Part shown: positions 45,495 to 54,169 of the stretch, one piece after another
How positions within the stretch are numbered: position 1 is the first letter of the stretch
Layout: each line of letters starts with the position of its first letter
Source: Salinicola avicenniae
GTDB lineage: Bacteria > Pseudomonadota > Gammaproteobacteria > Pseudomonadales > Halomonadaceae
Length of the DNA: 64,000 nucleotides
Direction of reading: 5' to 3'
Assembly: GCF_023736115.1 (NCBI RefSeq)
Contig: NZ_JAKQZC010000005.1
Coordinates: 434,001-498,000, forward strand
Position numbers and translations under genes: made by a program
Notes under the pieces: generated by a model
Seen by the model: the letters and a program-made list of their open reading frames with translations, nothing else
The model's database searches: none
What the model was told of the DNA's origin: nothing

Positions 45495-48400
45495 GTCTGT
45501 CGGCGCCCTTTGTCCGACGTCCCGTCGCCACCGTGCTGTTGGCAATGGCGATCGTGCTCCTCGGCTCGCTGGCCTACGACCGCCTGCCGGTCGCGCCGCT
45601 GCCCAACGTCTCCTTTCCGACGATTCTCGTCAGCGCCAGCCTGAGCGGCGCCAACCCGGAGACCATGGCCTCGACCGTCGCTACGCCGCTGGAGCGCTCC
45701 CTCGGACGAATTCCCGGCATCACCCAGATGACCTCGACCAGCTCGGACAGCTCGACCAGCGTCATCATCCAGTTCGATCTCGAGAAGGATATCAACGTCG
45801 CGGCGCAGGAGGTCCAGGCCGCGATCAACGACGCCCAACCGCTGCTGCCCAGCGCCATGACCAGCCGGCCGCGCTATCGCAAACTGAATCCGGCATCGGC
45901 GCCGGTGATGATTCTCTCGCTCACCTCCGACACCGTCCCCACCAGCGAACTCTATCGGCTGGCCGACAGCCAGATTGCGCCGCCTATCGCGCAGGTGCCC
46001 GGCGTCGGCGACGTCAACGTCGGCGGCAGCTCCTCCCCCGCGGTGCGCGTCTCGCTCGACCCGCGCAAGCTCAACCATGCGGGCATCACGCTGGATGCCG
46101 TGGCCGGCGCGCTACGCACCGCGACGACCCAGTCTCCCACCGGCTTCGTCCAGAACGTCGAGCACCGCTGGGAGGTCGACAGCGACTCCCAGCTGCTCGA
46201 GGCGAGCGACTACAGCCAGATCGTCATCGCCCGAGGCGACAACGGCTCGCTGATGCGACTCGGCGACGTCGCCACGGTCTTCGACGGCGTCGAGGATCGC
46301 TACAACGTCGGCTTCCAGAACGACCTGCCGGCGGTGCTGCTGGTCATCAGCAGCGCCAGCGGGGCCAACATCATCGACACCATCGGCGGCATCCGCGATC
46401 GCCTGAGCGAAATCGAGAGCCTGCTGCCGCGCAACGTCAACCTCAGCGTACAGCTCGACCGTGCCCCCGGCATCCAGGCGTCGCTGCACGAGACCCAACT
46501 CACGCTGATCCTGGCCATCGTGCTCGTGGTCCTGGTCGTCTTTCTGTTCCTGCGCAACCTGCGGGCCACCATCATCCCCAGCGTCGCGATCCCGGTCTCG
46601 CTGGTCGGCACCTTCGCCATGATGTGGGCGTTCGGTTTCTCGCTGGATACGCTGTCGCTGATGGCGTTGATCGTCTCGATCGGCTTCCTGGTCGACGACG
46701 CCATCGTCGTGGTCGAGAACATCGCACGCCATATCGAGCGCGGCGAGAAGCCCTTTGCCGCCGCGCTGCAGGGCGCCCGCGAAGTCGGCTTCACGGTCAC
46801 CTCGATGAGCGTATCGCTGGTCGCCGTGTTCATTCCGCTACTGCTGCTCGGCGGCTTCATCGGCCGCATGTTTCACGAGTTCGCGGTCACGCTCTCGCTC
46901 GCCATCGGCGTCTCTCTGCTGGTCTCGCTGACCCTGACGCCGATGCTCTGCGCGCGCTGGCTCAAACCGCATGCGCCACGCCAGCGGCAGCCACGCTGGG
47001 AGCGTGCGCTGGTCGCCTTCGGCCGCGGCTGTCTGGACGTTTACGCCAAGACACTGGACATTGCGCTCAAGCATCGGCGCCTCACGCTGCTGTCGCTGAT
47101 TGCGGTCATCGTGCTCAACGGCTATCTCTACACCGCCGTCGACAAGGGCTTCATCCCGGATCAGGACACCGGCCGACTGCTCGGCACCATGCGCGGCGAC
47201 CAGTCGCTGTCGTTCGATGCCGTGTCGGACAAGCTGCGCCAGGTACGGGAACGACTTACCGCGGACCCGGCGGTCGACAGTGTGCTCGGCTTCATGGGCA
47301 GCGGCGGGCCAGGGCGAGGCGGCTCGTCGGCAACGCTCTTTATCACGCTCAAGGCCGATCGCGAGGGCTCGACACAGGCGATCGGCAATCGCCTCACGGC
47401 CAAGCTGGGCGATCTCACCGGCGTCAGCACCTTCATGTTTCCGCTGCAGGACATTCGTGTCGGCGGCCGCTCGAGCAGCGGCTCCCAGTATGAAATCACG
47501 CTCAAGAGCGACAGCCTGGCGCTGCTGGGCGAGTGGTCGCGCAAGGTGCAGCAGGCCATGGAACAGGTCGATGGCATCACGGGTGTCGACAGCGACAACC
47601 GCGGCGAGGGGCTATCGGCGATGCTGGTGGTTGACCGCGATACCGCCTCGCGCCTCGGCGTCGACATGACCACAGTGGATACCGCCCTCGGCAATGCCTT
47701 TGCCCAGAGCCGAGTCACCAGCCTTTACGACGCCGATGAGCAGCGCTACGTGGTCATGGAAGTCAAGGCGCCCTACCGTCAGGCGCCGGAAGCGATCGGC
47801 AACCTCTACGTCAGCGGTCGCGACGGCGAGATGGTGCCGATCTCGGCGTTCAGCCATATCGAGCGCAGCACGACGCCGGTCACGGTCAACCACCAGGGCC
47901 AGTTCGCCGCCTCCACGGTCTCGTTCAATCTCGAGGATGGCGTGTCGCTCGGCGAGGCAACGGCGCGGATTCGCCAGGCGGTCGACGAACTGCATTTACC
48001 GACCGCCGTTCAGGTCGATTTCGAAGGCAGCGCGGGCACCTTCCAGAGCGGTGTCGAAGCCATGCCATGGCTGATCCTGGCCGCGTTGATCACCGTCTAT
48101 CTGGTCCTGGGAATCCTCTACGAGAGCTACATCCACCCGCTGACCATTCTGTCGACCCTCCCCTCGGCCGGGGTGGGCGCACTGCTGGCGCTGATGGCAC
48201 TGGATACGCCGTTCACGCTGATCGCCTTGATCGGCATCATTCTGCTGATCGGCGTCGTCAAGAAGAACGCCATCATGCTGGTGGACTTCGCCGTCATCTG
48301 CGAGCGCGATCAGGGAATGACACCGATGGAGGCGATTCGCCAGGCCGCGCTGGTCCGCTTCCGGCCGATCATGATGACCACGCTGGCCGCCCTGCTGGGC

Positions 48401-48604
48401 GCTGTCCCGTTGCTGCTGGGCACCGACGAGAACGCCGCCCTGCGCGCGCCGCTGGGGATCACGATCATCGGCGGCCTGATCGTCAGCCAGCTGCTGACGC
48501 TCTACACCACGCCGGTCGTCTATCTCTATCTCGATCGCCTTCACCGCCGCCTGCGCCCGCGTCATCTGACGCGAGATGACGCCGCGGAAACCAGCGCCGG
48601 CTGA
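45491..48604 (+). CDS. mdtC: RND efflux inner-membrane subunit MdtC
   Basis: MdtC is the second RND subunit and also has 1037 residues. It shows D402-D403 in [39 protein letters not shown], and [17 protein letters not shown] near the end. The GTG start at 45491 overlaps the mdtB stop by four bases. In E. coli, MdtB and MdtC form a 2:1 trimer. No outer-membrane channel gene follows, so a TolC-like protein from elsewhere is presumed. The gene ends facing grxD. Confidence 0.93.
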   Translation: MSLSAPFVRRPVATVLLAMAIVLLGSLAYDRLPVAPLPNVSFPTILVSASLSGANPETMASTVATPLERSLGRIPGITQMTSTSSDSSTSVIIQFDLEKDINVAAQEVQAAINDAQPLLPSAMTSRPRYRKLNPASAPVMILSLTSDTVPTSELYRLADSQIAPPIAQVPGVGDVNVGGSSSPAVRVSLDPRKLNHAGITLDAVAGALRTATTQSPTGFVQNVEHRWEVDSDSQLLEASDYSQIVIARGDNGSLMRLGDVATVFDGVEDRYNVGFQNDLPAVLLVISSASGANIIDTIGGIRDRLSEIESLLPRNVNLSVQLDRAPGIQASLHETQLTLILAIVLVVLVVFLFLRNLRATIIPSVAIPVSLVGTFAMMWAFGFSLDTLSLMALIVSIGFLVDDAIVVVENIARHIERGEKPFAAALQGAREVGFTVTSMSVSLVAVFIPLLLLGGFIGRMFHEFAVTLSLAIGVSLLVSLTLTPMLCARWLKPHAPRQRQPRWERALVAFGRGCLDVYAKTLDIALKHRRLTLLSLIAVIVLNGYLYTAVDKGFIPDQDTGRLLGTMRGDQSLSFDAVSDKLRQVRERLTADPAVDSVLGFMGSGGPGRGGSSATLFITLKADREGSTQAIGNRLTAKLGDLTGVSTFMFPLQDIRVGGRSSSGSQYEITLKSDSLALLGEWSRKVQQAMEQVDGITGVDSDNRGEGLSAMLVVDRDTASRLGVDMTTVDTALGNAFAQSRVTSLYDADEQRYVVMEVKAPYRQAPEAIGNLYVSGRDGEMVPISAFSHIERSTTPVTVNHQGQFAASTVSFNLEDGVSLGEATARIRQAVDELHLPTAVQVDFEGSAGTFQSGVEAMPWLILAALITVYLVLGILYESYIHPLTILSTLPSAGVGALLALMALDTPFTLIALIGIILLIGVVKKNAIMLVDFAVICERDQGMTPMEAIRQAALVRFRPIMMTTLAALLGAVPLLLGTDENAALRAPLGITIIGGLIVSQLLTLYTTPVVYLYLDRLHRRLRPRHLTRDDAAETSAG

Positions 48605-48655
48605 GCGGGTCGACATAACGACGTGAGCCGGCACCGCCAACCTCCCAGACAGCAA

Positions 48656-48689
48656 AAGGCCCGAACCCCGCCAACGGGATTCGGGCCTT
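48656..48689 (-). terminator. Bidirectional terminator between mdtC and grxD
   Basis: AAGGCCCGAA and TTCGGGCCTT form a 10-bp stem, extended by an inner CCCG-CCAA-CGGG hairpin. On the minus strand the stem runs into TTTTGC, so it best serves grxD. It may also stop mdtABC transcripts. Confidence 0.75.
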
Positions 48690-48719
48690 CGAGCCTGCGG
48701 GCGCCGATGCGCCCGAGAA

Positions 48720-49061
48720 TCAGCTGTCGCTGGAAGTCTCGGCCTTGGCCGCAGCTTCCTTGATCATCGGCTCCAGCTCACCGTTCTGGTACATCTCGAC
48801 GATGATGTCGCAGCCGCCGACCAGCTCACCGTTGACCCACAACTGCGGGAACGTCGGCCAGCTGGCGTACTTCGGCAGTTCGGCGCGAATATCCGGGTTA
48901 TCCAGAATATTGACGAACGCGAAGCGTTCGCCACAGGCCATCAGTGCCTGAACCGCCTGCGCGGAGAATCCGCACTGCGGCAGCTGCGGAGAGCCCTTCA
49001 TGTAAAGCAGGATCGTGTTGTCGCTGATCTGCTGCTTGATCGCTTCGATGGTATCGCTCAT
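48720..49061 (-). CDS. grxD: Monothiol glutaredoxin GrxD
   Basis: GrxD carries and delivers [2Fe-2S] clusters with bound glutathione. The 113-residue product has the monothiol active site CGFS starting at C30, the TFPQLWV glutathione-binding strand, and GGCDIIVEMY, all as in E. coli GrxD (115 residues). It is a single gene on the minus strand with its own terminator. Confidence 0.95.
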   Translation of the reverse strand: MSDTIEAIKQQISDNTILLYMKGSPQLPQCGFSAQAVQALMACGERFAFVNILDNPDIRAELPKYASWPTFPQLWVNGELVGGCDIIVEMYQNGELEPMIKEAAAKAETSSDS

Positions 49062-49220
49062 GAGACGTCCTTTGACGGGAGGGCGCGGTCGACCACCGTC
49101 GAGACCGGAAGCCGCCGCCCTCGCGTGCGCGCGAAGAAAAATTAACAGAATGACCGTACCGCCATTCTACTGATGACGTGGCCTGAAAACACCCCCGCGG
49201 TCATGCCACCCTGTCGCCCG

Positions 49221-49249
49221 TTGCACCGCCTGCCGGCGCTGGTTAGGAT
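49221..49249 (+). promoter_or_regulatory. Possible promoter of a short transcript upstream of argF
   Basis: TTGCAC at 49221-49226 and TAGGAT at 49244-49249 are 17 bases apart. A start near 49256 would give a roughly 100-base transcript that ends at the terminator at 49306-49355. Confidence 0.4.
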
Positions 49250-49255
49250 AATTGG

Positions 49256-49355
49256 CTTTCGCACGGACCGGTCGACCCTGAAGGGGGCTTTCGAGAACGG
49301 TCACGGCGCCGCGCACCGGATGCCTCCAGGCCTGTCCGGCGCACGGCGCTTTTTT
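49256..49355 (+). ncRNA. Possible small RNA or attenuated leader before argF
   Basis: The stretch runs from a promoter-like pair to a clear intrinsic terminator and contains no ATG-started frame. It matches no RNA family I recognise (it lacks the SRP RNA core, and it is too short for 6S RNA or tmRNA). It could be a free small RNA, or the prematurely ended 5' leader of argF. Confidence 0.35.
49306..49355 (+). terminator. Strong intrinsic terminator upstream of argF
   Basis: GCGCCG and CGGCGC form the stem base, CCGGA and TCCGG the upper stem, and a run of six T follows at 49350-49355. It faces rightward, 130 bases before the argF start, where no plus-strand gene ends. It must therefore end a leader or a small RNA. 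Confidence 0.7.
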
Positions 49356-49485
49356 GCTTTTCAGGTATGGCTGCATCGTTTTCACGTCGGTCCCGATAGC
49401 GGGCAACCGACAAGACCTTACTGGCCGCGCGGCGCGTGCACTCTGCCGCAGGCTTTGGCTTCGACGTCACGACAGGAACTCGCTC

Positions 49486-50403
49486 ATGAGCGCACGCCAC
49501 TTTCTGACCCTGCTGGATCTCTCCGCCGACGAACTGTCCTATCTGATCCAGCGCGGCATCACCATCAAGAACCGGCTGAAAACGCACGGCCCGACCTACA
49601 CGCCCTTCTCGAATCGCACCTTGGCGATGATCTTCGAGAAGTCATCGACGCGCACACGCGTGTCGTTCGAGACGGCCATGGCGCAGTTCGGCGGGCATGC
49701 GCTCTTCCTCTCCCCGCGCGATACCCAGCTCGGCCGCGGTGAGCCGATCGGCGACACGGCTCGCGTGCTTTCCGAAATGGTCGACGCGGTGATGATCCGT
49801 ACGTTCTCCCACGAGGGACTGGAAACCTTCGCTGCCGCCAGCAGCGTACCGGTGATCAATGCGCTGACGGACGACTATCATCCCTGTCAGCTGCTGGCCG
49901 ACGTGATGACCTGGACCGAGCAGCGCGGCCCGGTACAGGGCAAGACCGCGGTGTGGATCGGCGACGGCAATAACATGTGCCACTCGTGGATCAACGCCGC
50001 CCGCCAGTTCGATTTCAACCTGCGCGTCTGCTGCCCGGAAGGCTACGACCCGCGAGCGGATATTCTTGAAGCGGCGGGCGATCGCGTCAGCATCGTGCGC
50101 GACCCGGCCGACGCTTGCACCGGCGCCGACCTGATCACGACCGATGTCTGGGCCTCCATGGGGCAGGAAGAAGAGCAGGCCAAGCGCGAGCAGGCATTTG
50201 CCGGCTTCCAGGTCACCGAAGCGCTGCTCGACCTCGCATCCAAGGACGCCATCTTCCTGCATTGCCTGCCGGCGCACCGGGGCGAGGAGATCAGCACCAC
50301 GCTGCTCGACGACCCGCGTGCCGTGGTCTGGCAGGAAGCCGGCAACCGACTGCACGCGCAGAAGGCGCTGATCGAGTTCCTGCTGCTCGGCCAGGTCGAG
50401 TAA
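49486..50403 (+). CDS. argF: Ornithine carbamoyltransferase ArgF
   Basis: ArgF makes citrulline from ornithine and carbamoyl phosphate in arginine synthesis. The 305-residue product shows the carbamoyl-phosphate loop [22 protein letters not shown], and the catalytic [10 protein letters not shown] with its cysteine. The ATG at 49486 has AGGA upstream. An in-frame extension back to 49354 starts right at the terminator and is not protein-like. No other arg gene is adjacent, as is common for argF in Pseudomonas-like bacteria. Confidence 0.95.
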   Translation: MSARHFLTLLDLSADELSYLIQRGITIKNRLKTHGPTYTPFSNRTLAMIFEKSSTRTRVSFETAMAQFGGHALFLSPRDTQLGRGEPIGDTARVLSEMVDAVMIRTFSHEGLETFAAASSVPVINALTDDYHPCQLLADVMTWTEQRGPVQGKTAVWIGDGNNMCHSWINAARQFDFNLRVCCPEGYDPRADILEAAGDRVSIVRDPADACTGADLITTDVWASMGQEEEQAKREQAFAGFQVTEALLDLASKDAIFLHCLPAHRGEEISTTLLDDPRAVVWQEAGNRLHAQKALIEFLLLGQVE

Positions 50404-50410
50404 CCCCAGC

Positions 50411-50436
50411 GGGCGCGCCGTCGCGGCGGCGCGCCC
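50411..50436. terminator. GC-rich hairpin between converging argF and the VTT gene
   Basis: GGGCGCGCCG and CGGCGCGCCC form a perfect 10-bp stem around six bases, seven bases after the argF stop. It has no T tract, so its strength is uncertain. Confidence 0.55.
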
Positions 50437-50494
50437 TAGCAACGATCGCAAAGATCGGCCTCAAGGCGCGCTATCGAAATCCTGCCACCCGACG

Positions 50495-51178
50495 CTATCG
50501 TTGCGCGCGATTGCGGCGCCAGAACGTGGTCGCGAGTAGCGCCAGCAGCAGCAGGCTCGCCGCCATCAACGCCTGCCCGCTATCTCCCTCCAGCGCCGAC
50601 TCTCCCAACGTCACGAAGGCCACGCTGTATGGCCCCGTCGTCAGCAGCGCCGCCCCCAGATAGACCGTCAGCGGCACGCCGACCACGCCCAGCGCGTAAT
50701 GCTTGAGAAACATTGGAACGCCCGGCACCAGCTTGACCATCATGGCGAGGCGCCAGGCATCGTTGCGTTGCGTCTCGACCGTTGCCAGCAGCGGCATCCG
50801 GCGCACGAGCCGTGCCTGCAGGTGCGGCCGTAGCGGCCCGCGGGCGATCCAGAAACAGAGCAGCAGGTTGAACAGGGTCGCCGTGACCGACAGCAACAGA
50901 CCGAGCGGGACGCCGTAGCCGATGCCGGCCACCACATAGAATGGCGTCATGGGCAGACCAATGGCGGGCAGTGTTGCCATGATCAGCAGAAAGAGCAGCG
51001 GATGTAGCGTCGATAGCGTTTCGGCTGACATCGTGCCGCCAGGGAGGAGCACACTCGCCATAAGCGCGAGTCCCGCGACGACCACAAAGACCGAGCGGCC
51101 TCGCACGGCCAAGCGAGCCATTCGGCGGGAGATGGCTCGCGAGCAAGACGGGTGTCGACCACCGGGGAAAGAGCGCAT
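50495..51178 (-). CDS. VTT-domain (TVP38/TMEM64, DedA-like) membrane protein
   Basis: The 227-residue protein has about five or six hydrophobic segments and the VTT/SNARE-associated pattern (PAIGLPMTPFYVVAGIGYG, and VKLVPGVPMFLKHYALGVVGVPLTVYLGAAL). Members of the family are linked to lipid flipping or membrane homeostasis, but the function here is unknown. The ATG at 51176-51178 is the first start. Internal starts such as MARLAVRG would give a shorter, more usual N-terminus. Confidence 0.75.
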   Translation of the reverse strand: MRSFPGGRHPSCSRAISRRMARLAVRGRSVFVVVAGLALMASVLLPGGTMSAETLSTLHPLLFLLIMATLPAIGLPMTPFYVVAGIGYGVPLGLLLSVTATLFNLLLCFWIARGPLRPHLQARLVRRMPLLATVETQRNDAWRLAMMVKLVPGVPMFLKHYALGVVGVPLTVYLGAALLTTGPYSVAFVTLGESALEGDSGQALMAASLLLLALLATTFWRRNRAQR

Positions 51179-51211
51179 GCCGCCAACATACGCCTCGGCG
51201 GATGACGCTTT

Positions 51212-51255
51212 GATGACAGCCTAGACCAGCGTGGATGACAGCCCAGACCAGCCTG
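51212..51255. repeat. Two-copy 22-bp tandem repeat
   Basis: A 22-base unit beginning GATGACAGCC lies at 51212-51233 and again, with two differences, at 51234-51255. It is in the gap between the VTT gene and trpE. Confidence 0.8.
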
Positions 51256-51322
51256 ACCGATGGCGGAGCATTGGCGGGCATGCAGGACGAGGACGTCGAC
51301 TCGGGAACCGACCGACGCCCTC

Positions 51323-51364
51323 GCGCTACGCGTTACGCGTTACGCGTTACGCGTTACGCGTTAC
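51323..51364. repeat. Heptanucleotide tandem repeat at the trpE 3' end
   Basis: Five perfect copies of GCGTTAC lie at 51330-51364, after one variant copy GCGCTAC at 51323-51329. The last copy contains the complement of the trpE stop codon (51361-51363). The array is short enough to change length by replication slippage without altering more than the very end of TrpE. Confidence 0.92.
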
Positions 51365-52860
51365 TCGAGATTATCCAATCCCTTTTCGGCCATGGCGACG
51401 GCGCGGAACAGCGCACGTCGCTTGTTCAGCGTCTCGTGCCATTCGGCGTCCGGATCGGAGTCGGCGACGATGCCGCCACCCGCCTGCACGTGCAGCTCGC
51501 CATCCTTGAGCACCGCCGTGCGAATGGCGATCGCCATGTCCATGTTGCCATGCCAGGAGAGATACCCGACCGCACCGGAATAGACGCCGCGTTTGACCGG
51601 TTCCAGCTCGTCGATAACCTCCAGCGCACGTATCTTGGGTGCGCCCGAGAGCGTGCCGGCCGGAAAGGTCGCGCGCAGCACGTCCATCGCCGACATCCCC
51701 TGGCGCAGCTTGCCGGTCACGTTGGAAACGATATGCATGACGTGCGAATAGCGCTCGATCGACATGTTGTCGGTAACCTCGACCGTCCCCGTCTGGCTGA
51801 TGCGGCCAATATCGTTGCGCCCGAGATCGATCAGCATCAGGTGTTCGGCTATCTCCTTGGGATCGCCGAGCAGGTCGGCCTCGAGCGCCTTGTCCTCCTC
51901 CGCCGTCGCCCCGCGATGACGCGTTCCCGCGATCGGTCGCACGGTCACTTCCTCCCCTTCGAGCCGGGTCAGAATCTCCGGCGAGGAACCGATGACGTGA
52001 TGATCGTCCAGGTTGAGGAAGAACATGTAGGGCGACGGATTGAGACTGCGCAGGGCGCGATAGAGATCCAGCGGCGGTGCCTGGTAGGGGATCGACATGC
52101 GCTGCGACGGCACGCACTGCATCAGATCGCCCGCCAGTACGTACTCCTTGATACGCCCGACCGCGTCCTTGTAGCCCTGCTCGCTGAAGCTGGCATGGAA
52201 ATCTTCCTCGCCCACGTCGGCGCGCCCGGTGCCCGGGCTCAGCGTATTGAAGGTCGCACTGCGCAGCTTGAGCTCCAGCACTTCGAGCCGCTCGACCGCG
52301 TTGGCGTAAGCGTCTACCTGCTGCGGGTCGGCATGCGTCCAGAGCTGCAGACGCCCGGAGAGATTGTCGAACACCACCAGGTCATCGCAGACCATCAGCA
52401 GAATATCCGGCACCCCGATCGGGTCCGGCTTGTCGGCCGCCGCCGCGCTGCGCAGCCGCGGCTCGATATAGCGAATCGTGTCATAACCGAAGTAGCCGAC
52501 CAGGCCACCGTCGAAGCGCGGCTGGTCGTCGAGATCCGGCACCTTGAAGCGAGCGTGGAACTGTTCGATCCAGGCCAGCGGATCTTCGACCTCCGTCGCG
52601 CCCTGCTGCTCTCCGTCGACGATATGACGCACGGTGAAGCCGCGCACTTCGATACGCTCGCGACAAGGCAAGCCGATAATCGAATAGCGGCCCCACTTTT
52701 CGCCTCCCTGCACGGACTCGAGCAGAAAGGTCCAGGGCGCGTCGGCCAGCTTGAGGTAGGTCGACAGCGGCGTATCGAGATCCGCAAGCACCTCGCGCGT
52801 AACGGGAATGCGGTTATAGCCGGCCTGCGCCAGCTCGTTGAAGCGTTCTTGGGTGATCAT
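51361..52860 (-). CDS. trpE: Anthranilate synthase component I TrpE
   Basis: TrpE converts chorismate to anthranilate, the first step of tryptophan synthesis, with ammonia from the TrpG partner coded elsewhere. The 499-residue product has the feedback-site LLES motif ([19 protein letters not shown]) near residue 46. Its chorismate-binding C-terminal domain shows [13 protein letters not shown] residues, [34 protein letters not shown] and [18 protein letters not shown] precedes the ATG at about ten bases. A leader peptide with two Trp codons lies upstream, which suggests attenuation control. Gph is coded just upstream in the same direction. Confidence 0.95.
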   Translation of the reverse strand: MITQERFNELAQAGYNRIPVTREVLADLDTPLSTYLKLADAPWTFLLESVQGGEKWGRYSIIGLPCRERIEVRGFTVRHIVDGEQQGATEVEDPLAWIEQFHARFKVPDLDDQPRFDGGLVGYFGYDTIRYIEPRLRSAAAADKPDPIGVPDILLMVCDDLVVFDNLSGRLQLWTHADPQQVDAYANAVERLEVLELKLRSATFNTLSPGTGRADVGEEDFHASFSEQGYKDAVGRIKEYVLAGDLMQCVPSQRMSIPYQAPPLDLYRALRSLNPSPYMFFLNLDDHHVIGSSPEILTRLEGEEVTVRPIAGTRHRGATAEEDKALEADLLGDPKEIAEHLMLIDLGRNDIGRISQTGTVEVTDNMSIERYSHVMHIVSNVTGKLRQGMSAMDVLRATFPAGTLSGAPKIRALEVIDELEPVKRGVYSGAVGYLSWHGNMDMAIAIRTAVLKDGELHVQAGGGIVADSDPDAEWHETLNKRRALFRAVAMAEKGLDNLE

Positions 52861-52895
52861 GAAACCGGGCTCCGGGGATGACGTTCAGCAGGTAT

Positions 52896-52911
52896 CGATG
52901 GCGGACCATCG
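52896..52911 (-). promoter_or_regulatory. Attenuator-like hairpin between trpL and trpE
   Basis: On the minus strand CGATGG-TCCG-CCATCG forms a perfect 6-bp hairpin about 35 bases before trpE. Its 3' arm could instead pair with the CGATGG that includes the last Trp codon of the leader (52940-52945), so the two structures exclude each other. No T tract follows, so it is not a textbook terminator. Confidence 0.4.
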
Positions 52912-52936
52912 GGGGCTTTCTGGCGTTCGCTGAAGT

Positions 52937-53008
52937 TCACCATCGCCAACGCTTGACGTGACGCATCAAGGCGCAGGAACAGAAACGACGAAGGCTATCC
53001 GGTGACAT
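52937..53008 (-). CDS. trpL: Putative trp leader peptide TrpL
   Basis: An ATG at 53006-53008 opens a 23-codon frame ending ...VKRWRW followed by TGA at 52937-52939. Two of the last three residues are tryptophan, and the frame ends 76 bases before trpE. This is the classic form of a trp attenuation leader, in which ribosome stalling at Trp codons senses charged tRNA-Trp. The ribosome binding site is weak (GAG only) and no promoter was identified, so the call rests on Trp clustering and position. Confidence 0.55.
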   Translation of the reverse strand: MSPDSLRRFCSCALMRHVKRWRW

Positions 53009-53050
53009 GTCAGGGCTCGATCTGAAGTGGAAACGGCTCGGCACGAGCGG

Positions 53051-53074
53051 GGAAAACGGCGCCGTGGCGCCGTT
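53051..53074 (-). terminator. Intrinsic terminator after gph
   Basis: AACGGCGCC and GGCGCCGTT form a 9-bp stem with a 2-base loop. On the minus strand the stem runs into TTTTCC. It lies just after the gph stop and separates gph from trpL-trpE. Confidence 0.7.
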
Positions 53075-53082
53075 CGGAAACC

Positions 53083-53748
53083 CTAAACGAGTTCCCCCAG
53101 CGATTCAACTACGCCATCCGGCTGACTCGACGCCACCGGTTCTCCGTGATTGTAGCCGTACGGCACCGCCAACGTGCGGAATCCGGCGCGCTTGCCGGCC
53201 TCCACATCGTGGCGCGAATCCCCCACCATGAGGCAGTTGACGGGCGCGACGTCGAACCGGGCCGCCAGGTGCAAAAGTGGCGCCGGATGCGGCTTTTTCT
53301 CCGCCAGCGAATCGCCGCCCAGCGTCGCGCGGAAGTAGTCGTCCAGCGACAGCGCCGTGAGGATCGGGGCGATGAAGGCCTGCGGCTTGTTGGTGACCAG
53401 CGTGACGATGACACTGCGGCTACACAGCGCCGAGAGCGCCTCGACCACGCCCGGATAGACCCGGGTTCGCACGCACGGTGCCTGATGATAGTGATACAGG
53501 AAGCGTTCGTGGGCCCTCTCCAGCATCGCGGGATCAGGCGTGGTGCCCAGGCCCGCCTGCAACGCCCGCGCCACCAGTTGGTGCGAACCGTTGCCGACCC
53601 AATCTCGCACCGCTGTCTCACCGGCCGGTGCCAGCGACAGATCGGCGAGCATCGCATCGACCGCCGCCGCCAGATCAGGGACCGAATCGATCAGCGTGCC
53701 GTCGAGATCGAAGGCGACAAGACGAATGTCATTCAACAGCGGGTGCAT
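53083..53748 (-). CDS. gph: Phosphoglycolate phosphatase Gph
   Basis: Gph removes the phosphate from 2-phosphoglycolate, a by-product of DNA 3'-end repair. The 221-residue HAD-family protein shows FDLDGTLIDS (nucleophile aspartate), LVTNKPQAF, the AEKKPHPAPLLH lysine region and MVGDSRHDVEAGKRAG. The ATG at 53746-53748 is chosen because AGGAG lies just upstream. A start 18 bases earlier is less likely. The order gph-trpE is as in Pseudomonas, where rpe usually precedes gph. Here rpe lies about 9 kb away on the same strand. Confidence 0.92.
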   Translation of the reverse strand: MHPLLNDIRLVAFDLDGTLIDSVPDLAAAVDAMLADLSLAPAGETAVRDWVGNGSHQLVARALQAGLGTTPDPAMLERAHERFLYHYHQAPCVRTRVYPGVVEALSALCSRSVIVTLVTNKPQAFIAPILTALSLDDYFRATLGGDSLAEKKPHPAPLLHLAARFDVAPVNCLMVGDSRHDVEAGKRAGFRTLAVPYGYNHGEPVASSQPDGVVESLGELV

Positions 53749-54169
53749 GCCATCTCCTGTGACCATGGGCGAAGCGGCCTGTTTTCAATGGATAAAGCGA
53801 CCTGTCTTGAGTGGGTGACGTGGCCTGTCTTGAATAGATGACATGGCCCCTCTCGAGGCAAGCGAGACGCGCTGGCGGATTACCCCACAGGCGCGCCAGT
53901 TTACGCAACCGGCAGATGCCAATGTCGACGCATCCGCGTATCCTGTCGCCTCATTGATTCGTCGACCGATAGGTGCCCCCACACGTGATCGTGCCGTGCC
54001 CACCGCCAACACCGCCGCGCCCTGTTACCCTGCTTTCCTGCGGTAGGCTGCGTCCGGCTCCCCGGTGCCGACCGCCTCGACCTCGTCACCTGTTTTCGAC
54101 CTTCCCCATTTTCCCCGCGTTTCTTCTACGCTTTCTGATTCGACTTTCGTCTTACGAGTGGAGACCGTC
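53749..54169. other. Divergent gap between gph and ndh
   Basis: This roughly 420-base gap contains the three-copy repeat at 53774-53842 and presumably the gph and ndh promoters. I see no convincing gene. Confidence 0.5.
53774..53842. repeat. Three-copy 23-bp imperfect tandem repeat
   Basis: Units of exactly 23 bases lie at 53774-53796, 53797-53819 and 53820-53842. They share the core G(C/T)GRCCTGT-T-TTGA-T-G-TGA. The array starts 25 bases upstream of the gph start codon, so it could overlap its promoter. The function is unknown. Confidence 0.85.

Larger units (their letters stand above)
49062..49485. other. Gap between grxD and argF
   Basis: This 424-base divergent gap contains the promoter and terminator pair annotated at 49221-49249 and 49306-49355 and no credible protein gene. 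About 130 bases remain between that terminator and argF, and a second promoter for argF is presumably there. Confidence 0.5.

Noticed and set aside
49167-49406. A 79-codon minus-strand frame upstream of argF
   Set aside because: It has no ribosome site, and it crosses the promoter and terminator pair of the opposite strand.
51235-52881. A 548-codon open frame on the plus strand opposite trpE
   Set aside because: It lies antisense to a fully recognisable TrpE, has no ribosome site, and its arginine- and histidine-rich sequence is typical of antisense frames.
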